This document shows positions 55,042 to 64,000 of a stretch of 64,000 nucleotides of DNA, in pieces. The position numbers and the translations under genes were made by a program. Each line of letters starts with the position of its first letter. The stretch's first letter is position 1. Under the pieces are notes generated by a model. That model was not told the DNA's origin and did no database searches. It saw nothing but the letters and a program-made list of their open reading frames with translations. This stretch comes from Hygrophila difformis (taxonomy: Eukaryota > Streptophyta > Magnoliopsida > Lamiales > Acanthaceae). Where the stretch lies: NCBI GenBank assembly GCA_030278955.1, contig JAOANR010000014.1:12650068-12714067 (forward strand), given 5' to 3'.

Positions 55042-55320
55042 TGTAACACCCCCATTTTCGGCGGATCGGAATGACGAGATGCTACTCTAGATGTTGCCAA
55101 AGGCTGACCCCACAAACCAACATGAACTCTTTCCAGTGCGCTTGGGCCTCACTCACGCACACCCTGAGAGACTTCCCAGGAAGTCACCCATCCTAGAATT
55201 ACTCCAAAGCAAGCTCGCTTAACTTTGGAGTTCTTATAGAATGACTGCCAAGATAGAAAGGTACCTTGTTGATATGAATAGTTATTTCACTCTATTTAAG
55301 CCATTCTCCGGGGTATTACA
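55042..55320 (-). repeat. TRIM 5' LTR (279 bp)
   Basis: TG...CA bounded, with the 5S-derived region at 55146-55233 in its centre. The ends resemble those of the chromovirus LTRs at 36970-50023. Confidence 0.8.
55146..55233 (-). other. 5S rRNA-derived sequence with RNA polymerase III internal promoter
   Basis: The minus strand carries a box A-like AGTTAAGCGAGCTTG (55224-55210) and a box C-like AGGATGGGTGACTTCCTGGG at the right distance (55194 leftwards). Both closely match plant 5S rRNA. The 5' third of 5S is not recognisable and the 3' end departs after the GTGCGTGAG stretch. It is a 5S relic in an LTR, not a functional rRNA gene. A second truncated copy of box C is at about 54915-54940. Confidence 0.85.
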
Positions 55321-55769
55321 TATTATATAGATAGATAACTAATCGCACCTACAACAAATTAATCAATTTATATTATTTGTTGTATATTGGAACTTTGAAG
55401 CCATTGAAAGTTTGTCATTATATATATGAGAATTGTGAACATTGTTATTTTTATTTTTCTTTTTGTGAATTTTTAATTTTTTTTGGAATTAATTCTATTA
55501 ATGTAGTTGATTGTTGGGCGTTGTTTAGAAAATTCTTTGTAGTTTATAATTATAGTTGTTATTACTTCGTGTTGGTTACAAATTTTGAAATTTCAATTTG
55601 GTTAAGATTATTAGAATACATAAATTGTAATTAAAATCTAAAACATCAATGGGAGAATATTGAATTGCATTACTCAAGAGTTGTAAAGACTTCATGCAGG
55701 CTCGAGAAATCATAGTAGAATATGGTATCCGATCATGGCGAGTTAAGTATGTCCATTTGATCAAACTCT

Positions 55770-56180
55770 TGGAAGGGTGGATGAGAGTTAAATGTGATGA
55801 GTGAGTACATCAGAGACACCATGGATGATGGCTTGGAGGGGGGTATGCGAGAGAACGATGGTAGGATGGAGGTTTTCTTGCACATATGGAGGAATTCTGT
55901 TTAGAATGCAACTAGCATGGGAATCCAAATTCTCAAGGGTTCTGGTTGGGATTGATTATTCTCATTCAAAGCACTCAATCTTATTTCGGAGGTTCCATAT
56001 GGGACTGGTATTCATTGGTCCATTGCAAAGAAAATTCATAAATGAAGGAGTGGGCTTGAAAAATTCATTTCTATTTGATTCTTCGTGGGTGTAACAAGGC
56101 TGCTAATATGCTCATTAAAAAGCTAATTTGAAAAGTTAGACTGGCCTTGTGCCTCTTCCGAGGCATATAATTGAATAAAG
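55770..56180 (+). pseudogene. LINE RNase H-like domain fragment
   Basis: Broken frames spell GWMRVKCDE, GGGYARER, LAWESKFSRVLVGID and CNKAANMLIKKA, in the order of the plant LINE RNase H domain (D...E...D...N/D). No other LINE domain is adjacent. Confidence 0.5.
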
Positions 56181-56659
56181 CTAGCCTTGGACCCTCGTTT
56201 TTCTTGGAAAAAAATTTAAATTTTTTTTAGATGTAATTCACTAATTCTTTAGAGGCTTTGGAACCTTTGGTCGCGTAATTTTGGGATTAGTATCTCTATA
56301 TCTCTTATTTATAGTACAATGTATTTCTTTCCACTTATTTAACACTACAAAATATTTTAAAATTATACCATTAAGAAATTCTAATAAGTTTCACATAATT
56401 ATTCTTTTATATATAAGGTCATCCCAACATTGGATTATTCATCCTTAAATACCCGTGGGAAGAGAAAAGTAGCCATTGGGGAAGGAAATAAAGGAAGTGG
56501 GTAGCAATTTTGCTACATGTGGTTTTTGTATTAAAAGGCATGTTTGTGGGGCCATTGCAGGCCTACAATAAGTTTCATTATTATTATTTTTTATATAAAT
56601 CATATTTTTATATTTTTTTAATTTTTTACTCCTACCAATTAGTTAATGTATGCCCAAAA

Positions 56660-56665
<6 letters not shown>

Positions 56666-56706
<41 letters not shown>
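56666..56706. repeat. TA microsatellite
   Basis: About 20 TA units. Confidence 0.95.
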
Positions 56707-56708
<2 letters not shown>

Positions 56709-56869
56709 AGAAGAACTTATGTTTATATGTTTATTCGGTCTCCACACCACTACAAACCAACATTTTGCCATCCGATAATTAACACATCGTGAATCCTACC
56801 AACTGAATACAAAGGCCCTAAGCAAAAACAAAAATAAAAAGCCAAAGAAGCGATATGCCAATAGGATTC

Positions 56870-57300
56870 AGACTTAGTTCACTGTCTCACAATGTAGCTC
56901 CTCCCCAAACGACTGCATCATGATCCAATATGCCAAGAACTCCTGCTGCCGAAGACAAGATGCCACCAACCAGAAAAGAAATGCCACCAAAGAACTGACA
57001 ATACTCCAACAACACAATTATACTCCTTCCCAACGTGATAGCTCATACCGTGTGCTCCTCTAATTTAACACCATTTCTCCACCTTATCATCCCTGGCAGC
57101 TCCCAACTTATCCCAATAATCCACCATATTGTTTCGTACTCTGAAAATATGTTGCACTCTCACCTCTCCTGCGAATTTAATCACCATTATGATCGATCAT
57201 GTCAACTCCCGAAAATGCCAAGGAATTGATTCCAAATCCTTCAGCCACTTAACGACATTTGCCGAATCGCACTCAAAGATCAACATATGCAAAGGAAATC
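56870..57300 (-). pseudogene. LINE RNase H-like fragment, minus strand
   Basis: The minus-strand translation near 57300-57190 gives LLIFECDSANVVKWLKDL and PWHFREL, the second half of a LINE RNase H domain (ECDS...VV). The rest is out of frame. Orientation is opposite to the fragment at 55770. Confidence 0.5.
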
Positions 57301-57309
57301 CTTCCCCAA

Positions 57310-57342
57310 AATTCAAATATATATATATATATATATCCAAAA
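57310..57342. repeat. TA-rich simple repeat
   Basis: AAATATATATATATATATATATCC-type tract; no further structure. Confidence 0.8.
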
Positions 57343-57681
57343 TGTAAATTTATGTATCTAAAATATTAACTTATATGCAAAAAATAATTACAAAAAATGC
57401 TAACTTGTATGTACAAAATGCTAAATGTATTGAAAGTATTTGAAAAATACTTTTTTGAAGTTTTTTATTAAAAATATTTTAAATATTAAATAATGAAAAT
57501 AATCAAAAATATTAGTTACTATTATTAATCCAAAAAAAATATTTAATTTATTATACTTGACAAACCAAAATATAGATGATATAAAAAGAATAGCCATCGC
57601 TGCGGCAAGTTTGTCATCAAAAAAATAGAATGGCAAGGTGGATTCCCTTAAATAACTAATCTTTTGGGTATTATTGTTGGG

Positions 57682-58960
57682 GAAAGAATTTTTTTGGATA
57701 AAAGGTGACGCTCGAGCGTCGATAAAGAAGAAAACGAAAAAAAAAACACTACAGAAGGGGGACGGGGAGGAGAAGAAGAAAAATAAAAACTCAAATGCGA
57801 GCGAACCAGGTTCCCGACATATCAGAAGCTAATAAACATTGAACATTATCTGGTGGGAAAGCCCATGTCATAAAGAAGTCTATCGAATGAGCCCCTCTCT
57901 TAGCGAGCGCATCCGCAACTGCATTACCCTCCCAAAGAATGTGGTGCCAATGATAACCATGATGCAAATGGGAGATATCAGAAATGTTCTTAAGCAAAGG
58001 ATAGAGGAATGCGCCTCATCCACACCATTATGGATCAACCTCAAAGCTTCCATAGAGACAGAGTAACACCAAGCAACCTCAACTCTGAGATTATGAAGCC
58101 GCTCAATACCACGCAAAAAGCCATGTAGTTCAGCAACCAGGATGGTCGCCACACCCACAAATCCAACAAATCCCTCTATCCAACAACCATCCTCAGCCCG
58201 AATCACCCCTCCAAAACCAGCAACACCCAGGTTCCGAACTTCCATCAAAATGAAGAATTGTCCCATAAAAACCCTCCGGATTCCAGTTCAAAAAGCAAGG
58301 TGTAATCACACATGTAGGTTTGCACAACAGCTTTTTGAAGGCATAACCTATCACCGAAGCATTCATGCGAAGAACCTCAGGTCAGAAGATTTCCTCTCTG
58401 AAACAAGCAGAGTTCCACCCCCTCCGAATGCCCCATATAACCGCCCAACGATACCCAGGCTAGTGACGACAACATCTCATCAGGTGATCAACGATAGTGA
58501 GCTACGGATTACCCAAAAACCCCAATTGATGAGGACCAAGCACACCCCAAGCAGCGAGAACCCTTGGGCAATACAATAAGAGGTGCGAAATTGACTCCAC
58601 CCCACCGTAAAGTACACAGAAGGCAGAAGGAGCCAGTCCTCGATGGAGGCAAAGCTCATTTGTAGGAAGAGAATTATGCACTGCTAACCAAAATAACAAC
58701 TGGACCTTTTCATGTGCTGGGATCTTCCAAACCTAAGAACGTGACATATCCTTGGAAACTCCACGTTGGGCAAGCAACCAAAGGTATCCTGACCGCACTG
58801 TACCCTTGTTGATGAACCCATCTAGCACCAACTATCTTTAGCCGAGGGATGCAGAACCAGGGTTCCATAATTAGATAGTTCTTCTTTAATTATAACAGGT
58901 ACATAGGATGCCACAACATCCCAACGTCCATCAATATAGATGTCCCTCACCTTCATAGTA
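57682..58960 (-). mobile_element. 5'-truncated L1-type LINE (zf-RVT plus RNase H plus 3' UTR)
   Basis: Reading right to left: an RT-proximal connection segment at about 58960-58840 (VRDIYIDGRWDVVASYVP); a zinc-binding region at 58502-58699 (FWLAVHNSLPTNELCLHRG...HLLLYCPRVLAAW); RNase H at 57791-58266 (GFGGVIRAEDGCW, VAELHGFLRGIERL, then HHILWEGNAVADALAKRG after a shift). A T-rich 3' UTR and a short A tract end at about 57682. This is a typical incomplete LINE insertion. It belongs to the same superfamily as 19735-25402 but is clearly divergent. Confidence 0.75.
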
Positions 58961-59239
58961 GAATCCATAATATGTGACACATAAATATTTAAGGTGTCTC
59001 TAATATGACACCTAATTGCATTGAATCAAAATTAAACAAGGGGATGATGACTTAATCTGATAGTCAATTCAGTGACTTCCAATAAACAATGGGATATTTA
59101 GGCCACGTTTGAAGGGCGTTTGCATGGTTGCTTTTAGTTTTTGCTTTTGTGAAAACATTTCTAACAGAAAAGATAAGTTTGAGATTTTTTTTTTAAAAAA
59201 ATAAAAGCACATCGAAAAGGCAACATGTTCTTTTGGGCT

Positions 59240-59305
59240 GCTTCTTTACGAAAATACATGGGCAGACTGGATTATTTGTATAACCTTCTTTAATCAAATT
59301 TTCCA
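59240..59305 (-). pseudogene. Copia RT fragment, minus strand
   Basis: Minus translation reads IKEGYTNNPVCPCIF, matching 61955-62010. It abuts, in opposite orientation, the copia segment 59306-60337, whose end (…ECLI) is the residue run that should directly precede it. Confidence 0.6.
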
Positions 59306-60337
59306 ATATTAGTGAGAGATATGAATCAACCGAGAAAGGAGATTAATTGGGAAATGACATTTGATTTTCTTGATCCTCGTATAAAGGATTATGAACTTGA
59401 AGTTCAGAAAATTATTCATTTACAAAGAATTGCAAATCAACTGCCAGATGTATTGTGTGACTCGAGAAGAGTTATTAAATCACATATCCTAGCAGTGAAT
59501 ATTTCAATTAAATTAAATGTCCCTATAGAAAAAATAACAAGTACTAATGAATCCAGTATACGCTTGAAGTATGGTAGACCAATTGGATCTAAAGATAAGA
59601 ATCCTCGAAAGAAGAGTGATCCAAATAATCAAAATTTATATAGTGACAAAACTCAATCTCCTGAAGAGCAAAGTCTTGAAAAGGAAGAAGTTATAGAAAC
59701 TTCAATAAATTTTGTCACTAATGGAAAATACTTGAATAGGAAAGATAATGACGTAAATGATATATTTTCCTATAATAGAGTACTTGAAATTATGGAAGAT
59801 AATGATCAAGAACCCAAATCGGTTGAAGAATGTCGGAATAGAATTAATTGGCTAAAATGGAAAGATGCACTCCAATCTGAATTGGATTCACTAGCAAAAT
59901 GAGATGTTTTTGGACTTGTAATCCAAACACCTGAAGGTACAAAACATGTGGGTTATGAATGGGTCTTTGTTAGAAAAAGAAATGAGCACAATGAAATCAT
60001 TCGATATAAAGCAAGATTGGTAGCTCAAGGTTTTTCTCAAAGATCGGGTTTTGATTATGATTAAATATATTCCCCTGTGATAGATGGAACTAAATTCAGA
60101 TTTCTAATCTATTTGGCAGTACACCAAAGGTTTGAAATGCACCTATGGATGTTGTTACTTTGTATCTATATGGGACATTAGATACTAATATTTATATGAA
60201 AGTGCCCGAAGCATTTAAAATGCGTGAAGCATTAAAATCAAAGCCTAAGCAATTATATTAAAGTGAAATTGCAAAAATCATTATATGTACAGGACAGATG
60301 TAGTATAACTGTCTAAGTGAATGTTTGATTAATTAGT
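59306..60337 (+). pseudogene. Copia integrase tail to RT segment, plus strand
   Basis: Reads KEINWEMTFDFLDPRIKDYE (integrase tail), VCE-type linker, then WLKWKDALQSELDSLAK, stop at 59900, VGYEWVFVRKRNEHNEIIRY, KARLVAQGFSQRSGFDYD and a stop, YSPVIDGTKFRFL, and KVPEAFK. This is the copia linker and N-terminal RT. Several stops and a small deletion near 60280 are present. Same superfamily as 2285-5310 but a different lineage copy. Confidence 0.75.
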
Positions 60338-60466
60338 GATATCAAATACTTCAATTGCTATACTCACTTTGCTCTCCTATCTCTATTCTCTCTTTTCTCT
60401 GCATTCCTTGTATCAATCATTGTATATACTATAAATCGTTCCTCCATGGCACACCGCTATTATATA

Positions 60467-60727
60467 CTTCTTCTGTTTCTGCGATATTGCAACATTTCCA
60501 AATTTGTTACTATTCATTGTTTAACTTTGACTCAAAATTTTATCATAGTTATACTAGTTAAAATATAGCTTAGTGAGATCTTGTTAGATTCCTCTCGTCA
60601 TATAGTTTTTAAATATCAAACTTTTAGAATTTTTACTTGTACCGAACTTAAGTTATTAATAGTTTAAAATGTGCATTGAACTGCGTGCACTGTGTGAATG
60701 TTACACTTTCACAGAAAATAGAGGAAG
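60467..60727. mobile_element. Stowaway-type MITE (261 bp)
   Basis: CTTCTTCTGTTTCTG at left, AAAATAGAGGAAG at right, TA on both sides (60465-60466, 60728-60729). Inverted orientation relative to 61611-61867, same family. Confidence 0.88.
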
Positions 60728-61263
60728 TATGTTATATTGCTAATAGGTAAATATACAACACGTTATCTACACGAGTGCTGTTGAAGTTTGTAGAAATATC
60801 AAATACCTACCGAGGTTTCGTTCAAGTTTTGCTAAAATTTCAATTCATACCGAGGTTTTGCTGAAAAATTTCCAAATCTACAAAAATGTTACTTTAGGTA
60901 ATATAAGGTAATATATTCTTTCTATATTCAATATAAATTATGTCTAATCTTGCAAAATAGTTTTTTACGCCCATTGAAACTTCCGGAAGAAACTATCAAT
61001 TATGGACAATAGATATGAAAATGCATCTTGATTCAATGAATACAAGAATACTGTACTCTTTTTTTCTTCACTAGGATTCTATTCCATGGGGTTTTTTCTT
61101 AGTAAGGTTTTAACGAGGCATGTTCTTTGTATTGATTGCTCTCCCTGTTTTATTCATCATTGAAGATTCTTTAAGCGCCGCATTCCAATTTGCTCACAAG
61201 TAAATATATATAGTCTGTCAGGGACTTGGCTTGAAGGTATTAGAAAATGTGCTTAATATATTG
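60728..61263. other. Copia-related debris, no clear domain
   Basis: Contains an ACACGTTATCTACACGAGTG stretch at about 60758 and, near 61040-61120, plus-strand CTAGGATTCTATTCCATGGG and TTTTAACGAGGCATG. These resemble the primer-site and polypurine-proximal parts of the copia elements at the left of the window. No coding frame. Confidence 0.4.
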
Positions 61264-62153
61264 TCAATGTCGTTTTGTGGGGTAAGGACTAAAGCGTGTC
61301 AATACATTAACTGAGAATGCTATATCAGGCCTTGTACAATTAGCAGGATACATAAGTGCCCCAATAACACTGAGATATGATACTTCAGGACCAAGTATAT
61401 TAGGCCTAAATGGATCTTTTAAGGGATCAAGCAATTTGATCACCATCGGGGTGCTCAATGAATGTACTTTATCCATTTAAAACCGTTTTAATATCTTCTG
61501 AGTATAATTCGCTTGATGGATAAATATTTCATTTTCAAAATATTCAATTTATAAACCAAGGCAAAATCTTGTCTGTCCAAAAGTCTTGATTTCAAATTCA
61601 TTTTCAAATACTTCCTCCTTTTTTTAAAGGTTACACTTCTCATTTGCACGTATGTCAATGCACATTTTCAATGATTAATAACTCAAATTTGGTACAAGTA
61701 AAAATTCTAAAAATTTGATATTTAAAACCTACAAGATGAAACGAATCCAACAAGATCTCACTTGGCTATATTTTGTCTTCTATAACTATAACAAAAATAG
61801 AAGTCAGAGTGCTACAATGAAAACTAAAAAAAGTCAAAACATAACCTTTTAAAAAAAATGGAGGGAGTATTCGATTACAGTATGTAACTCACCAGAGTTC
61901 CAATTAGATTAATATCATCAACATATACTGCAATAAGAACAAAATTTGATTCAATTTTCTTTATGAAAACACATGAGCATACTGGATGATTTGTATAACC
62001 TTGTTTAATCAAACATTCACTTAGACCGTTTATACCACATCTTTCCTGATTGTTTAAGCCCATATAATAATTTTTGCAATTTCCCCGAATATAATTGCTT
62101 AGGCTTTGAATTATATTCTTCAGGCATTTTAAATGCTTCGGGCACTTTCATAT
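61264..62153 (-). pseudogene. Copia RT/RNase H fragment, minus strand, split by a MITE
   Basis: Right to left: KVPEAFKMPE at about 62150, SECLIKQGYTNHPVCSCVFI and YVDDINLIGTL (61900-62010, catalytic YVDD intact), then the MITE at 61611-61867. After it come FENEFEIKTFGQTRFCLGL-like sequence, MDKVHSLSTPMVIKLLDP and SVIGALMYPANCTRPDIAFS (61264-61476). Truncated on the right by an LTR starting at 62154. Confidence 0.78.
61611..61867. mobile_element. Stowaway-type MITE (257 bp) inside the copia RT
   Basis: CTTCCTCCTTTTTTT at left, AAAAAAATGGAGGGAG at right, TA on both sides (61609-61610, 61868-61869). Shares internal GGTACAAGTAAAAATTCTAAA with 19526 and 60467. Confidence 0.92.
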
Positions 62154-62723
62154 TGTTAACACATAAAAATGTGTTAATAAAGCCCAATACATATCTCGGC
62201 CCAAATCATATAAAGAGCCTAGTAATTAAGGCTTGAACGGAGAAAGACAGTCCAGGACCAGTTCATGGACCCGCAGAAGCCATCTTGAACGAGCCACTTA
62301 CCTAAATAAAGGCGCAGCCCCAAGACAGTGAGCCCGAGCACCACAAGCTGAGGATAATGATTCCGAAACGCTGCAAGATGACATCATCCCGAGTGAAGAG
62401 GCGTCTTTATTCTCGCAGAAGGTTTATCCACGCCAAACCGAATAAAGGCGGGAGGAGACCGGCATAGGTCAAATTTATGTCTTTTCCCGAATAGGTGTCT
62501 TTTCGTAGGAATGCAACTTCATCTTGTATAAATAGACTTATCTAACGCTGTAAAAAGGGTTCCAACACCACCCAAAATTTCAATACAATGTCTATTTTTT
62601 TTTTTGCACTTTACTTTTATTTATCGCTTTCTTTAATGATTTTTCGCATTTTTCTTTCCTTTAATTTTTACGCGATACGCTAGTTTCTAGAATTTATTAG
62701 GATACTCCTCATCCCGCTTTCCA
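62154..62723 (+). repeat. Probable 5' LTR of a Ty3/gypsy-type element running off the window
   Basis: Starts TGTTAACACATAAAAATGTG exactly where the copia RT is cut. It contains a promoter-like CTTGTATAAATAGACTTATC near 62533 and T-rich sequence after it. It is followed by AAGCACCGTCTAGAGG, a degenerate form of the GGCGCCGTCTGTGGG-type primer-binding context. The right limit is uncertain by some bases. Confidence 0.6.
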
Positions 62724-62725
62724 TC

Positions 62726-63475
62726 TTGAAAGCACCGTCTAGAGGATTAAGCGTTACACCAAAACGAAAGGAGCATGTTGGTGCTACAGTGGGAGACAAA
62801 ACTCCTCAAAGCAATCTAGGATCTCCATTGTATACTCTTCGCAGCGGCAAGATTTACAAGAAAATTATAAGAATCCAAGTAAAACGTTTGAGAGAACTCC
62901 AAGAGAAATCAAACGAAATGGCCAGTACAAGTGATCTAACCATTCGTACTACTACGATAGGGATAGAGAATACATCTGTTGTTCATCCCGAAGGACAACA
63001 AGCGACGACCTCTAGGTCATCGAACACGCCAATATTCTCCTTAGATGAGGCCATGTTTGAAAGTCTAACCAAGACAATGGAAAACATTGTTCCAAGACGA
63101 CTGGAGGCAGTGTTCAAAGCGCCTGTCGGGTCCCCGAGTCTCGTAGGAAACAATGTCACCACTCCAGCCTCTCCCATAGTAATGCCAAACCAAGGGCAAT
63201 ATTATTACTAAAGGCCAATCTATCCCTGGTACCCTCCAGTGGGAACGTGGGGGCTTCACATGGCAGGGCAAAGTTCTTCTCAGAATCGGCCCTTTAACGT
63301 GAATGTGCCACCACTATCCTTTGGATTAATTATGGCTTACACAACTTCTCCGGCCATACAGCCGACTCCAGGGATGAAAACCATGGCAGAAATCCCCAAT
63401 CCCGTACAGGAAGTTCCTCAGATTCTTATCCTCATGAACGAACAAATGGGTGAAAGCGGAGTGAATTCACCCTAA
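62726..63475 (+). pseudogene. Retrotransposon gag-like N-terminal region (partial element)
   Basis: An open frame at 62726-63211 (MKAPSRGLSVTPKRKEHVGA, YTLRSGKIYKK, TIGIENTSVV, MFESLTKTMENIVPRRLEAV) stops at TAA 63209-63211. The next frame, 63239-63475, continues a proline-rich, Gln/Asn-containing stretch. Composition and position behind an LTR suggest the disordered N-terminus of a gypsy gag; no capsid or zinc-knuckle motif is reached before the window ends. Further downstream, plus-strand sequence to 64000 is presumably the same element. Confidence 0.5.
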
Positions 63476-64000
63476 AACCACGGACAAAACAATGTCCCGG
63501 CTAGGTTTCCTGAATTTAGGACGCTAGAGGGATTTCATGATGCTAACCGAGTCAATATAACTCGGGGGCAATGCCACCACCGCCAATCTTTAGCGGGAAT
63601 ATTCCCTAAGATAATAATGGCGGGCAGGAAGGATCCCATAATCCACCCTTTCTCCAGCAGAATTGGGAAGTCCGGGGACCAAAATCCTGTTCCCGCGAGG
63701 AACCTTCCTCCTTCACCACCGTTGGTACAGGCCAACCTGAGCCACAACAGCTGAATATGGGAAAGAATATCTAGCAACCATCTTTTGAAGGTTAGGATTA
63801 AACGTCCCAAAGACTAATAGGCCTGTCGAGAACAATACTCTGCCACGCACATGGTGTACGGATACATGACTTCTCCATGTTCTCAGCAGAAGACGAGACA
63901 TCCACAATGGAGCATATCGGCCGCTTCATTACCCAATTAGGGGAATTAGGCCAGAATCAGTTCCATCGGAAATGTTTCATACTGGGTGCTACAGTCCACA

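Larger units (their letters stand above)
54869..55320 (-). mobile_element. Cassandra-like TRIM (miniature LTR element carrying 5S rRNA sequence)
   Basis: On the minus strand a 279-bp LTR (55320-55042) starts TGTAATACCCCGG and ends GGGGGTGTTACA, with TGGTATCAGAGCC primer-binding site directly after (55039-55027). A short internal segment of about 85 bp follows, then a truncated second LTR (about 54943-54869) that keeps only the 5S-like and downstream part. No coding capacity. 5S-derived LTR sequence with a Met-tRNA primer site is the hallmark of Cassandra. Confidence 0.82.

Noticed and set aside
55146..55233. A functional 5S rRNA gene
   Set aside because: Only the box A to box C part is recognisable. 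The 5' third is missing and the sequence sits between TG...CA LTR ends next to a retroviral primer site.

Overview
The window is nuclear DNA from a flowering plant, most likely a eudicot. It is AT-rich, has one intron-rich host gene, and is otherwise dominated by plant transposable elements: Ty1/copia, a Ty3/gypsy chromovirus, L1-type LINEs, a Helitron, MULEs, Stowaway and Harbinger MITEs, and a 5S-bearing TRIM. I cannot name the species. I see no CRISPR, operon, tRNA gene or bacterial feature.

Layout. 1-83: possible C-terminal end of an unidentified plus-strand gene. 1462-11669: an old copia element on the minus strand. Its left LTR is split by a second, related copia (1624-6281, which contains a 500-N assembly gap), and its right LTR carries a Stowaway MITE. 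12129-13833: a probable LTR fragment and an unidentified minus-strand coding remnant. About 15.3-19.49 kb: a decayed Helitron with a partly duplicated Pif1-type helicase and a clear 3' hairpin-CTAG end. 19526-25469: a Stowaway MITE split by a 5.7-kb LINE.

25879-35104 (minus): the only convincing host gene. It has 18 exons whose splice phases all agree and encodes an 811-residue Ste20/MST (Hippo-type) kinase matching plant SIK1. A likely non-coding 5' exon lies at 35603-35850. Intron 9 holds a Stowaway MITE and a GC-rich repeat.

36054-50622: the most interesting structure. A 9-bp target duplication (GACGATGAG) and about 266-bp inverted terminal repeats delimit a roughly 1.5-kb Mutator-like element. 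It carries the 3' end of a hAT transposase gene and a trihelix transcription-factor DNA-binding-domain fragment, so it looks like a Pack-MULE. A young Del/Tekay-type chromovirus (36970-50023, about 13 kb, target duplication AGTGT, two 3.85-kb near-identical LTRs) has landed inside the trihelix sequence. Its gag-pol frame is intact except for one TGA at the start of reverse transcriptase.

51.2-64 kb: a MuDR-type transposase pseudogene split by a Harbinger-like MITE, a Cassandra-like TRIM with 5S rRNA-derived sequence, several LINE RNase H fragments, copia fragments in both orientations (one apparently inverted), two more Stowaway MITEs, and the start of another LTR retrotransposon that runs off the end.

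All identifications come from reading motifs by eye; no database search was possible.
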